DNA from: Siphonodentalium dalli
Lineage: Eukaryota; Mollusca; Scaphopoda; Gadilida; Siphonodentaliidae
NCBI GenBank assembly: GCA_032622095.1
Contig: CP136061.1
Span: forward strand, 234,358,944-234,422,943
Length of the DNA: 64,000 bases
Reading direction: 5' to 3'
Below the pieces are notes generated by a model. The model was not told where the DNA came from. It searched no databases and saw nothing but the letters and a program-made list of their open reading frames with translations. Below are positions 23,621-34,620 of this stretch, piece by piece. Numbering within the stretch: position 1 is the first letter of the stretch; each line of letters opens with the position of its first letter. The translations under genes were made by a program, and so were the position numbers.

Positions 23621-24250
23621 CCTGTGTTCATTTTTCAGCTGATGAGACTTGGAGAGTCATGATATATCGGATGCCATTAAAATGTATAATGCATTTTTTT
23701 TCAGGTGGTTTCGTGTGCGACAATTATAATGGCATCTCTGCTGTGGAAATAACATTTGAAGATGTTCGCATTGATTTGTATCATATACTGCAACCAGTGT
23801 AACCTAAATATGTAAATGACTCACAAACGGTCTGTATCTCATAAGTGCACTGAAGTGATCTCACAGTGAGATAAGTAATCTGCGGTAATTCCACCATATA
23901 TAAAATGTATTCGGATCAATATAGGCTGAAACTGCAATAAACTAATAGAACATTATGAAAAAGCACCCTACACAAATTCAGATAGACCCATCTAGTGATT
24001 GCAAATCGTGTGCTATGAATACTCACCCAGCACAATTTAACCCTCCCACATACTAACACATAATTGATGAGTAGTTATCCCGTTAATAGGACTCTGTCTG
24101 TACGTTTATGATATGTCGTCTGTTTTTGTTTCTGAAAACCCATCCAGATGAATACTAAACCATTCCGATGAACGCTGTCTTACCTGAGTGTGAGACTCAA
24201 ATTAGTATAGAAAGAGTAGAGGTAGCTTACTCTAGTAGCTACATATATCA
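23621..24250. other. Non-coding, nothing recognised
   Basis: AT-rich sequence without ORFs over 60 codons, without tandem structure, and with no partner found elsewhere in the window. Confidence 0.35.
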
Positions 24251-24254
24251 AAGG

Positions 24255-24670
24255 GTACGTTTATAGACTGGTATGTTTGCACAGCATTGTTTGCAGGCAT
24301 TTTCTCATAAAAACCCATGTAGTGCCAGAATATAAAAGGAAACTTGCATATAAAATGCATCTCTACCACAGCTAACTATATGAGAAGTAAAAATGTGTAG
24401 TTCCGCCAGCGGTGCTGCCGATATTTGCCTGTAAATATCAGGCAATTATCTCTCAAGAATAAATCATAACAGTATTTTAATGCAATGTGTTAGTAGCACC
24501 GTTACACGTGGAACGTCCGAAGTTTTATCCCTCGTGTCGTTAGCTTTAGTAAATATGCATGTTATATTCATGTATCCGTTTATTTTCTGGCACCATAGTG
24601 TTTTCTATGAGAAAATGCCTGCAAAATATACCGTGCAAACTTTGCAGTGTATGAACGTGTCCTAAGTAAC
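24255..24670. mobile_element. Palindromic MITE containing repeat R1
   Basis: The left arm at about 24255-24370 (ACGTTTATAGACTG, GTTTGCACAG, TTTGCAGGCATTTTCTCAT) is inverted at about 24540-24667 (ATGAGAAAATGCCTGCAAAA, GTGCAAAC, CAGTGTATGAACGT). It is about 415 bp overall with arms over 110 bp. Copies of one arm alone occur at 1054-1290 and 3880-4110. The 61-codon ORF over the right arm is not taken as a gene. Confidence 0.6.
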
Positions 24671-25515
24671 AACACAATTAGCCGTTTCACTCCGTGAAAT
24701 CAAAATGTGCAAAATCAGTATACAATCATTTGAATGAATTAAATGAACTGAAATGGTACTCCCTGTGTCAATTTACCACAGCATACCAATTTCCAGCGAC
24801 AAGGGTCCAACCGCTGTGGGTATATTATCAAACTGTCCAATCGGCTCGCGGAATACCAGTGTGAACGGCGGAATACCAGTGTTGTACAGGAGAATACCAG
24901 TGTTTTTAAGCGATATGATGGTACCATAATTAGAACTGGACGGCTAAATAACATGACAAAAGACAATGGAAAGGTATGAGCGATCCATTTTACATTTACC
25001 CGGTGGAGAGGTCACCTGGTGATGTTCAGTTCGACTCTTGTCGATCTGGCCTTTGTTTAAAGCAGAAAACTAGGGTCTACAAACTCGTAGGGTGGAGATC
25101 AAATTTTGCCCTAATCGGTATTCTAGTGCGTTTTGTTTAATTCCTGGGCATAACTTGCGGAATTTTTATAAAATTCCGACAGCGGAATATATTGGAAAAA
25201 CGTGCACATCGAAATCACTGGCGTGTATTAGTTTGAAATACACGAAAATAAATCGAAACGAGGGACGGTGATCACAGAAAATGGCACGGCGAACTACCAG
25301 TGCATGCCAACGAGGGCTACCAGTGCCAACTTTTCTTTATATGGTAAGTTATATCGGGTATATGTCGATAAACGCTTCATACAGAGCACCGGGCACCGAA
25401 ATGCCTCACCATTCCCAAAATAACGACAAAGTTGATCTAGAAGGGTAAATATGTGGATCTATAATAGGAAAGTACGAAACTTCAACTATATACGTCGATA
25501 CTCAAAGTTAGTGTA

Positions 25516-26029
25516 AAATATAGAACAAATTTCATGATGTCAAGGTCAGAATATGGCGTTTTTGTAGAATTGTTCTTAAAACTATTGGGATACGTCAGTT
25601 TAAAGACATATTGTGTACTTATTCGGGTGCGTGAAACTGATAAGTTAGCATTAATGTGCTATGCCAACTGGAGGGATGTAGCATTCTACTAACATAACCG
25701 AAACTTCAAGCAAATCAACCGTACCGCTCCATAGAAAACATTGTCAGAACTACGCTAAATTGTAAATATTTACTACTCGATTCGGGACGCATCTATCGGC
25801 GATAAACTAACGGAAATGATTTCGTCGTCGACAGTCACTGCATTTAATTAATATATAAGAATGACGATATGTGTTGTCAATATACATATAATATTTGTAA
25901 ACATAACTACTTTGAACAAGATTGTTCTCCATTTCTATTTGATCACCCTACCGGAGTGTTTCATATCACTTTAAATGCAATTTTCCGAATTTGTACAGTA
26001 GCTGAACAATTACATTATAAAATGCCAAA
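25516..26029. other. Interior of the 3.1 kb element, no gene
   Basis: AT-rich. The stretch 25840-26000 weakly resembles 45640-45760 (CTTTGAACAAGA then TGTTCTC). The 68-codon plus-strand ORF is unrecognised. Confidence 0.3.
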
Positions 26030-26635
26030 ATCTGTTTGGCCTGTTGGTGAGTGGCGAATAAATCAATTGCTTTAAATATAATCCGTGGTGATTGGTTGCG
26101 ACATCTATCAGTTATGCTGCCTTGTTTATATGTGTACATTGTTTATAAGCAAGTTGATTTGTTCTCCATAAAGCCTGTATCATGTTTTCCAGAATGCCGT
26201 TGTCTCCGCGGTTTATCTCATTTGCGTGGTTGAATTTAGGGAAAACAACCGAACTGTCTCGATAAATACACGGAATGAAATGTTCTCCATCGGGAATTTT
26301 CCTTTAGCAATCAGATCGAAAAAAGTTTTTACGTCTTTCAAGTATCCAGTTCCTTTTAAGGCGGTTGTTGCTTTAGCTGGTATTGAATATCCATCGTGCC
26401 TCCTTGTTGAAAAAGCACTCTCCTTGCTGGGATGATCCCGCGGTTATAGATCGCTCTCTTAAAGGGCGCCCATGAAAGTTGCTTGCTGAGCACACCTGAC
26501 TGTGACCTCGGTGTTACTGGCCCAGTCACATCTGGCTCCGCATTTTCACTATCGTGTCCGTTTCCGCTGTCACGTTTTTTTTCTTCAAATTTTATTCTTT
26601 TCCTCTTGTCCCATTGATTGCCACGCTTTCCTTTT
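26030..26635 (-). pseudogene. Decayed ORF inside the 3.1 kb element (minus strand)
   Basis: The minus strand shows a splice acceptor (TATTTTTCTCTTTTCAG, exon from 26635). An open frame of about 85 codons follows: basic GNQWDKRKRIKFEEKKRDSG, an acidic/polar linker, then LSWAPFKRAIYNRGIIPARR. It stops near 26375. A neighbouring frame carries on: YLKDVKTFFDLIAKGKFP, MENISFRVFIETVRLFSL, NSTTQMR, a stop, then FWKT and another stop. This is what one frameshift plus two stops in a once-continuous protein would give. I do not recognise the family with confidence. Its place between long inverted arms suggests it was the element's own gene or a captured host exon. It is non-functional. Confidence 0.5.
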
Positions 26636-27277
26636 CTGAAAAGAGAAAAATAAAGAGAAAATTAGATATGCATAAAATAAACCCCTAGATTTATCCATAT
26701 GCACACTCAGTCATAAAATATATCAATATAGTTGTACACGTATCCACAACATACGTCCAATCACCACGCAACGATCAACCAAAAATAATCCAGCTAACCA
26801 TCGACTCGCCAATCACTCACTGATTCATCAGCACAGCCATCCAACTCATTCTCCCATCACTCCAGCTAAGAAGCATCATATCCATGCATTTAACAATTAA
26901 TATATTTGACACCAGTCCATCATATATATCAAATAATGACACACACAGATCCATGCATGCATATACATACGACAACGCCTTAAAATCGACGAAGAACTCA
27001 ACATATAGGCAAAGATATGCATGCCCCATAATATCAATTACTTTCTAAATTTTGGGAACAAGTCTACCCCATATATGCAACATTTGCTGGGATAATTAGA
27101 AATATAATTCCATTTGAATTAGAACGTCTTCCCTATTTAATGATAGACTTATTTGCAAATGTTAAACATTAGTTTAAACTAACTGTTTGAATCCAATTGA
27201 TATGGAACTAACTCAGTGCCAATACCGAATAAAGGGAAATTTAAACTCTTGTCAACTAAATTGTTACTTTATGTTCC
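26636..27277. other. Interior of the 3.1 kb element, no gene
   Basis: Low-complexity stretch around 26700-27000 rich in CAT/ATC. The minus-strand 70-codon ORF (26817-27029) mirrors that composition bias and is not taken as a gene. Confidence 0.3.
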
Positions 27278-28204
27278 ACCAATGTTGAGTATCGCCGTAC
27301 TTAAAATTTCGAACTTTCATATCAAGAGACCCACACATGTACCATTCTAGATCGATTGTGCCCAAATTTGATGAGGGGATGAGACATTCCTATAGCTTAA
27401 ACCGAATCTAAAACATCCCCCGACATATACCCGATATAACTTACCATATAAAGAAAAGTTGGCACTGGTAGCCCTCGTTGGCATGCACTGGTAGTTCGCC
27501 GTGCCATTTTCTGTGATCACCGCCCCTCGTTTCGATTTATTTTCGTGTATTTCCAACTAATACACGCCAGTGATTTCGATGTGCACGTTTTGCCAATATA
27601 TTCCGCAGTAGGAATTTTATAAAAAATTCCGCAAGTTATGCTCAGGAATCAAACAAAACGCACTAGAATACCGATTAGGGCAAAATTTGATCTCCACCCT
27701 ACGAGTTTGTAGACCCTAGTTTTCTGCTTTAAACGAAGACCAGATCGCCCAGAGTCGAACTGAACATCACCAGGTGACCTCTCCACTGGGTAAATGTAAA
27801 ATGGATCGCTCGTACCTTTCCATTGTCTTTTGTCATGTTATTTAGCCGTCCAGTTCTAATTATGGTACCATCATATCGCTTAAAAACACTGGTATTCTCC
27901 CGTACAACACTGGTATTCCGCCGTTCACACTGGTATTCCGCGAGCCGATTGGACAGTGTGATGATTAAGTATTTAATTAAAATTGTTTAGTAGTGGTCCA
28001 TTAAGTAGTCTGATGTCAACGGTGCCTATCCCGTGACACTCATCTGGCCAATTTACTCATTGAATCAATTTTCAACCACCAAATTCAAACCATTTTGGGC
28101 ATATAGTTACAAATTCTGTCAATATGTGGTTGTGTAATGCCTGTGTATACCCTTTTAATGAAAATCGTCATGTCTGATCTTGCGTTTGTATTTTTAAGTA
28201 TTAA

Positions 28205-28932
28205 AGGATAATATGAGGGTATTCGGCAAAAGAGTTACTTTAGCCGAATACCCGATTCTGAGAATATTATCTGACTTAAAACCCGCCCATTGAAGAGTCA
28301 TTCGAGCCCACTTTTCAATTGGTCTGGCCTACAGCCATGTCCTGATTATCTGATTATACTAGGATTGGAAAATGTTGTCATTTCCGTCGAAAGTTTTGAC
28401 CAAAAACCAACAAATTCCTCGCTAATTACTACTTACCCCCTTCATGTCGCCACATCTGAGTTCATGTTACTATAATCGTTTTGTGTGTCGTATTAGTCGA
28501 TGTTCATAACTCGCGACCGGAGTACCCATAAAATAATCCCTTGCGTATTCTTAAAGAATGTCCACGGGTATTCTTAAAATAATACTTGTTGGTCCAGGCA
28601 ATTAGGTTTGACTAGGGGAAAAATCGGGGAAGCATGTGCATACAAATTAATGCCAAATTCACAATACATTGAAATATATACAAACAATGCCTAGTCGTGA
28701 ACCATATAATAAGAATATATATTACAAAATGCGAGTGGCCGCCAAAATGGACATAATCGAATGACAATTACATTTTGTGGAAAATCGAACAGGTAGTCAG
28801 TCCCATAAGAGGGACAACATGCTCGAATTATGGTTGCGGAGTATTAGAGAACATTTATTCAGAAATGTACGAATTCTCTCTTATATATCTCACGAGAAAG
28901 CAAGCGAACGCAAGGTCCCATACAACGGTTAA
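28205..28932 (+). repeat. Right central arm, first part
   Basis: Reverse complement of 22600-23340. Ends at the TTAA (28929-28932) used by the 8.4 kb element and resumes at 37314. Includes the start of repeat S copy S3 (from about 28660). ORFs here are not preserved in the left arm. Confidence 0.9.
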
Positions 28933-29169
28933 GGGTCTATTCATATTGCACACGCGCTGGCGATTAATCGCCGCGTTTTTTAAGGTCGAGCGGCTCTACG
29001 TGTGTTCGATTTCTTTCCTTCACTGAAAAAAAAACTTAGTCAAAAGTAACTAAGTTACCTTAGTCAGAACCCCCGTCTCAAAACTAACTAACTTAGCTTA
29101 GTCAGAAATGACTAAGGCCTTAGTCAGAAATAACTAAGGCTTGACTAAGTCATCACTGTATCCAGATAT

Positions 29170-30024
29170 TACATTTAATTGGGCCTAATTATTGGGGGTA
29201 TCATAGCCCTGCAGCCTCAGCTGAACATCGCAACTGCAGATTAAAATAACTGAAAATAATGACTTACAGGTATCAACATAAATTTTATTAACTATTGAAA
29301 CAATTAGACAATATAAACACTGTTTTATCTTGAAAGAAAATTATTCATCACAGAATACTAGTATGCATTGAATATACATTCAATATCTGACCAGTCGATA
29401 ATTGTTTCAAATTTAAAAAAAAAATTATGCTTACATTAAAATGATAACGAACGACCAACATAGAAGATTAAATCGGAGGAAATGAAGAGTTTTTTTAGAA
29501 GAAAAATTATATGATAAATATCTTCACCACTATGTGTGGAACTGAGCGCTTGTATAAAGCCACGGTGGGGTTTCCGACACACATCGTGACTTGCCTTCAG
29601 GCTCGTCACAATAATTTCAGGAACACCGCCTTGGATTGATACAAGCGTGCATATCCACACAGGCATAGCACTTGGTGAATACCTCTATTTAACAAATGAA
29701 TGTGTTTTCAGAAATGCATGCAATTATGAACGCTTTGTTGCGGTCACATTTTGAGTGAATCGCGGAAACAAACCTCGCAATATTTGATTTAAATGTCACA
29801 ATTTTGAGCGCAAAGTGTCACCATATTAAGCGCAAAATATTGCAATAATATCACAAGCGACATGCTTATAAGTGTTTCCACTTGCAAAAATAGCATGCTT
29901 AATACACCACTTCTTTTGACTGGTACTGTACTACTGTATATATCAACAACAGCTACCGGTAGGTTGGGATTGGTCCCTTCAAGACAACAGCAGATCCAAT
30001 AAACATGTAACTGTGCGCAATGAC
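29170..30024. other. Interior of the CACTG element, no gene
   Basis: Non-coding, AT-rich. A 76-codon minus-strand ORF (29436-29666) has no recognisable domain. Confidence 0.35.
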
Positions 30025-33000
30025 TTTTTTTGTTTAAACATATTTTATTGTAATATAATATTACACAAGGGATCGGGGCACAAGTTTTAACAACTTAAGT
30101 CCGCCCCTCTCCCATATACATTTTAACAAATACAAAGTAGATGACGAACATAACATATATACAGGGTGATGTATGGTGTGGTTGTGATTGCTGTCAGTCC
30201 TATCCTGCTTTTGAAATTTCATCTGAGGTAGTCAACATTTGTAACGTAAAGGAGGATCTCGCCTATATTTGTTAGCGGAGGGGGCCTAATTAAAACGTTT
30301 CGTTGATGAAATGTATGAATAAACAAAATGGAAAAGAATTTCATTGCGTCGATTCGATTCTGATGATATCCCTGTGAGTAAGGAGGAAATGTTAGATATT
30401 ATAAATTGGTGGGCTGCAATCTTATTGAAGAGTTCGCATCTTTCGGTAGCATACAGGGGGCACTCAAAGAAATAATGAAAGGCATCTTCGACTTCGTATC
30501 CACATGTGCATTTAGAGGTATCAGAGATAAAATTGTTGCACATATCTGATTTTAATTCACTACAATAGTTGCGAATTCTGCAGTGTAAAATGCTTAGTTT
30601 TCTTGGGCCATTAATAAAGAATTGGGGCGGTTTCGTGGGCGGGTCAATTAATTTCAAATTCATCTTAAATTCAGGAAGAGTACTTACATTTGTAATAGGC
30701 TTTGGTAGTTTATTCCAGGATAACGTACTTTTAGGTAAATAAGAGTTTCTGAAATGTTCTGTATGCGAACGGTATGAATAGAATTTGTCAGGTTCGCGCA
30801 TATCATATCGATTACTGGCAACTTGTCTTGATCGGGGTGGCAACATGAGGGTGAGGTAATTGGGGACTTGGTTGTTTATTATTTTAAACATGGTGTGCAA
30901 CTCGTGGAGTTCTCGTCGAATTTCAAGCCTTGACCATCCTACTTCGTCAAACAAGCGATTTATATCTACGGAACGCGTTAATCCTGTTACTATTCTTGCA
31001 GCATCCTTGTGTATGTCATCGAACTTTTTTAATAAGTAATCTGTTGCTGTGCCCCACACTACATCGGCATAGTCTATAATTGGTAATATATATGCTGTGT
31101 ATATTTTTTCAAGCGACTTTCGGTCTAGGTCGTACTTCAGTCTTCTTAATTGTGAGAGACGAGATGTTGCTTTGTTTGCTATTGTATTTATATGAGTGTT
31201 CCAGTTTAGATTCGATTGTATTTCAAGTCCAAGATGTTTGTGTGAGTTTGTAAATAATACATTTTCTTGTTCGAATTTTAAATTCGGGGTCACGTTGTTA
31301 TTTGTAAGGGAAAAGGAAATTGCCCTAGTTTTCGTTGGGTTAAATTTAACTAGCCATTTATTTGCCCAGTCTGCGACTCTTTCAAGGTCATCGTTCATGT
31401 TCTTGGTTAGGATATCGATGTCATAATGAGTAGTCATAAGGCAAGTATCGTCCGCGTACATTCTTGTGGTTGCATTAATGTGATCAGGGAGGTCGTTTAT
31501 GTAAACTAAAAATAGGAAAGGGCCAATAATTGAGCCTTGAGGGACACCCGCTGGGATAACTTCAAAATTTGAGAAGGAGTTGTTCACTAAGACCCTTTGT
31601 TTGCGATTGAACAGATAATCTTTTAGCCATTCTAAGAGATTTCCAGAGACTCCATATTGTTCCAATTTATATAGTAGCCCCCTGTGCCATACTCTCTCGA
31701 ATGCCTTTGATATATCAAAAAATACTGCACTTGTATAGAGGCTGTTGTCGAGACTATGGCACAGGTTGTGATATAGTTCTATTAACTGGTATGTTGTACT
31801 ATGGCCAGGGAGGAAGCCAGACTGGTGATTATATAACAAATTATTTTCCGTGAAGTATGTCATAATATGTTGTATGACCACTTTTTCGAAGATTTTGCCT
31901 AATGTCGGAAGGAGAGATATTGGACGGTAATTTGCGGAATCGGCTGGGTCGCCTTTTTTGAAGATAGGGATGACGTTTGCCTTTTTCCAGGTCATTGGAA
32001 ACTTACCAAGATCCAATGATTTTTTATAAATTATTAATAGGGGGATTGCGATATTTTCGGCAGTACTATGCAACATTTTTGGGCTGATGCTATCGTGACC
32101 ATACGCCTTATTTAAATTTAATGATTTTATAGCGCACACGATACTTTGATATGTGATTGGGATTTCGGATAGTATGTTATTGGATCTACGAGGGAAATAA
32201 GGGAGATTTTTGGCATCGTCTTGTATAGTGGCATTAGAAATGAATCTTGCGTTGAGACACCTAGCTTTTTCATAATCATCGGTTGCATATGATTTCCCTT
32301 CCATTGATACGTTGCCATTGGGGCTATACAGAGGTGGGGTATTCGTAGATTTCTTTTTGTTAAGTAGATAATTCATAATATGCCAGAAATCGCGGGGAGT
32401 GGGGGTTTCATTTATTTTCTCCTCAAGTTTAGTTTCGAATTGCGATTTTGCATACTTTTTCATGTTGTTAACTTTATTTCTAATATCCTTGTATTTTCTC
32501 CAAGTGTGCTCTGAATTTCGTTTGAGTGCTATTGATCTGAGTCTATCGCGACGTCGTATTTCTCTCCGTATGTCGGAATTAAACCAGAATTTGTCCTTTG
32601 TCCTTATCGTCACTGTCATTTTGGGGATTGATTGTTCCATTATTTTAATAAATCTCTCGGTAAATAAGCTTACTGCATCGTTTATGTCATTTACTGGTTG
32701 CAGCAATTCATGCCATTTGCTCTCATTTATTAAGATATTCGCTTTTTGAAAATCTGCATTTTTATAGTTCCAGATAGTTCTTGTGAAAGAGGTCGCATGC
32801 AATTGATCAAATGAAATTGTCGCGTAAACAGCGTAATGATCAGACAATTCAAGATTTAGAACGTCAGCGTCCCGGACACTCAAGTTATTACTCACGATTA
32901 TAGGATCGAGTAGGGTGCTGGTTCTAGTGGTAACTCTAGTTGGGGTTTTTATTACGTCCTTAAGTGTATAGAAATCAATAATATTTTTGAGTTTGGAAGT

Positions 33001-33240
33001 GGGGCATAGTAGATTGGAGTTAAAATCTCCAAGTAGAATTATATTTTGGGAGACATCTAGTGCCTTAGATATGGACAAATCTAGCAGATCCCAATAGTTC
33101 GATCGGCAATATTGATCTGATCGATACGATAAGCATAGCAAAATATGTTGTGATTTTGAGACAATGTCAAACCATAGCATTGAAGAAGTATCTGATGACT
33201 TGGCGACAATGTTCTCATGTAGTCGCACATTTTCCATGAA
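30025..33240 (-). mobile_element. 5'-truncated LINE (Jockey/CR1 group) with open ORF2
   Basis: The 3' end on the minus strand is AATAAAATATGTTTAAACAA followed by a short A run at about 30025. The 5' end is at about 33240, where the upstream frame hits a stop two codons before the first ATG. The insertion therefore lacks ORF1 and the start of ORF2, as in target-primed reverse transcription that stopped early. No convincing target-site duplication was found. The 3' untranslated part is about 260 bp. Confidence 0.8.
30286..33237 (-). CDS. LINE ORF2: endonuclease (partial) + reverse transcriptase
   Basis: Open for 983 codons with no internal stop. Residues 1-145 are the C-terminal half of an apurinic-like endonuclease: LLGDFNS at 69-74 and SDHYAV at 132-137 are the late catalytic motifs, while the early Asn and Glu motifs are missing, so nicking activity is lost. 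Residues about 415-680 are reverse transcriptase: FKKGD at 426-430, NYRPISLLP at 436-444, VFFDISKAFERVWH with catalytic Asp 508, AGVPQGSIIGP at 563-573, MYADDTCL with catalytic Asp 596/597, HLGLEI at 668-673. Residues 910-926 carry a zinc-type CxC...H...C motif. The real protein would need about 100-150 more N-terminal residues; the ATG is only the first available after the truncation. The uninterrupted frame suggests a recent insertion. It is the only long intact protein frame in the window and belongs to a mobile element, not to the host. Confidence 0.9.
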   Translation of the reverse strand: MENVRLHENIVAKSSDTSSMLWFDIVSKSQHILLCLSYRSDQYCRSNYWDLLDLSISKALDVSQNIILLGDFNSNLLCPTSKLKNIIDFYTLKDVIKTPTRVTTRTSTLLDPIIVSNNLSVRDADVLNLELSDHYAVYATISFDQLHATSFTRTIWNYKNADFQKANILINESKWHELLQPVNDINDAVSLFTERFIKIMEQSIPKMTVTIRTKDKFWFNSDIRREIRRRDRLRSIALKRNSEHTWRKYKDIRNKVNNMKKYAKSQFETKLEEKINETPTPRDFWHIMNYLLNKKKSTNTPPLYSPNGNVSMEGKSYATDDYEKARCLNARFISNATIQDDAKNLPYFPRRSNNILSEIPITYQSIVCAIKSLNLNKAYGHDSISPKMLHSTAENIAIPLLIIYKKSLDLGKFPMTWKKANVIPIFKKGDPADSANYRPISLLPTLGKIFEKVVIQHIMTYFTENNLLYNHQSGFLPGHSTTYQLIELYHNLCHSLDNSLYTSAVFFDISKAFERVWHRGLLYKLEQYGVSGNLLEWLKDYLFNRKQRVLVNNSFSNFEVIPAGVPQGSIIGPFLFLVYINDLPDHINATTRMYADDTCLMTTHYDIDILTKNMNDDLERVADWANKWLVKFNPTKTRAISFSLTNNNVTPNLKFEQENVLFTNSHKHLGLEIQSNLNWNTHINTIANKATSRLSQLRRLKYDLDRKSLEKIYTAYILPIIDYADVVWGTATDYLLKKFDDIHKDAARIVTGLTRSVDINRLFDEVGWSRLEIRRELHELHTMFKIINNQVPNYLTLMLPPRSRQVASNRYDMREPDKFYSYRSHTEHFRNSYLPKSTLSWNKLPKPITNVSTLPEFKMNLKLIDPPTKPPQFFINGPRKLSILHCRIRNYCSELKSDMCNNFISDTSKCTCGYEVEDAFHYFFECPLYATERCELFNKIAAHQFIISNISSLLTGISSESNRRNEILFHFVYSYISSTKRFN

Positions 33241-33394
33241 ATATCAGTGAATCAGCCGAAGATAGTTTGATAAGAACATCCAACCAATAACAGTGTACTC
33301 CTGGTAAATTGTCGTGATGCCGGTAACTTGACGATAACATGGCGAATAATGACAATGTCTCATATCCACGCATTTCAATGAACAATGGTGAAAA

Positions 33395-33717
33395 TGGTGA
33401 AAATGCAGTTGACAGTACGGTACTTGTTCAGAATCTGATTCTTTCAGAGCACATTGACATGCATGTACAATTACAAGAGAGGATGAATTGGTCGGGGTCA
33501 TTGTAAAGTTGGAATTGTAGATACATGTATGTGATCATCCATCACTACACGGCATCAGTTTCATTGTTTTTGGTGTTTTGTGGACGTTGGAGCTCTGTGA
33601 ATTACACTGGTGCGCACGCCGCATATCCTCTCTTGTAATTGTACATGCATGTCAATGTGCTCTGAAAGAATCAGATTCTGAACAAGTACCGTACTGTCAA
33701 CTGCATTTTCACCATTC
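33395..33717. repeat. Inverted repeat with 140 bp loop
   Basis: 33395-33486 is the reverse complement of 33627-33717, nearly perfect over about 90 bp (GGTACTTGTTCAGAATCTGA pairs with TCAGATTCTGAACAAGTACC). Because of this, ORFs 33244-33501 (minus) and 33578-33907 (plus) share the same central peptide (SLVIVHACQCALKESDSEQ). It lies just upstream of the LINE 5' end and is probably part of the CACTG element. Confidence 0.85.
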
Positions 33718-34093
33718 TAATATTAATAGCTGCTCGTTGAGTCGTTGTTATTATTGTCACTATTGCTTGACATCGAAGCTTCAGCCTTGTGTTCATCTGA
33801 ATGAAGTCAGACCATTGATTCGATTGAATGGATCATGTCATGATTCATCGATTAATTGGCATGCATCACTGCTCTCGATGAATTTAGTGGAAATTGTCAA
33901 TGATTAATAAGCCTTTTTTCGCAGAATTTAAACTTGTGCGGTTATCAAAGGAACCGAAATCAGACCGTCTTTGACAACTGTCCGCAATCGAACAGGTAAC
34001 AGTCTCGATCACCAAACCAAGCCGGAATGAACTTCAACTTGGGGTAGTCGTCCACCATGCCACAGCGAAAAACGTTCACCACACTGTATGTAC
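33718..34093. other. Interior of the CACTG element
   Basis: Non-coding. The 109-codon plus-strand ORF runs from the inverted repeat into this stretch and is not recognisable as a protein. Confidence 0.3.
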
Positions 34094-34620
34094 TGCACTC
34101 TTAGAACAAATGTGAATAAATACTACACAAAATGTGTTACATTTGATCTTAAACAAAATTGTGTAGAAATGACACATGACATATAATTATTAAATGTGTC
34201 GGTGGAATATCATCAATGTTGAATATGATTGAATATGTGAGTGTATCATAGTTATTAGATGAAATGTGCTCTATTGGAGACACAAAACTCGTAAAGGTTA
34301 CCACAGAACAAACAATTGGCAGAAGCTTTAAACTTTGTTATACACTATGTTTGTGTAAAAACTGAAAAACACATAATTGTGTAGCTCAAAGTTTTAAAGC
34401 AGCTGCCAATTTTTTATTATGGCAGCTTTTACGAGGTTTATGTCTCAAATAGAACATATCTCATCTATTAAATATAATATACTCACATATTCACTCATAT
34501 TCAATGTTGAGAAAATTCCACCGACACATTTATGTCATTTTGCATTTCTACACAATTTTGTTTAAGATCAAATGTAACACATATTGTGTAGTATTTATAC
34601 ACATTTGTTCTAAGAGTGTG
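34094..34620. mobile_element. Palindromic MITE, ~525 bp
   Basis: Begins CACTCTTAGAACAAATGTG and ends CACATTTGTTCTAAGAGTG. The arms of about 200 bp each pair throughout: AAATGTAACACA with TGTGTTACATTT, TTCCACCGACACATTTA with AATGTGTCGGTGGAA, GGCAGCTT with its complement near the loop at about 34360. It is a folded, non-coding element with long inverted repeats. Flanking duplications are unclear. Confidence 0.85.

Larger units (their letters stand above)
24820..27970. mobile_element. 3.1 kb DNA element with ~0.7 kb terminal inverted repeats
   Basis: 24820-25515 is the reverse complement of 27278-27970. Paired landmarks: CTGTCCAATCGGCTCGCGG and CCGCGAGCCGATTGGACAG; CACCTGGTGATGTTCAGTTC and its partner near 27760. 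Each arm has at least five TACCAGTG motifs (three near the outer end, two about 430 bp in), likely binding sites. The interior carries a decayed ORF at 26030-26635 on the minus strand. The long arms with repeated subterminal motifs suggest a foldback-type DNA transposon. The superfamily is not determinable, and no clear target duplication was seen. Confidence 0.8.
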
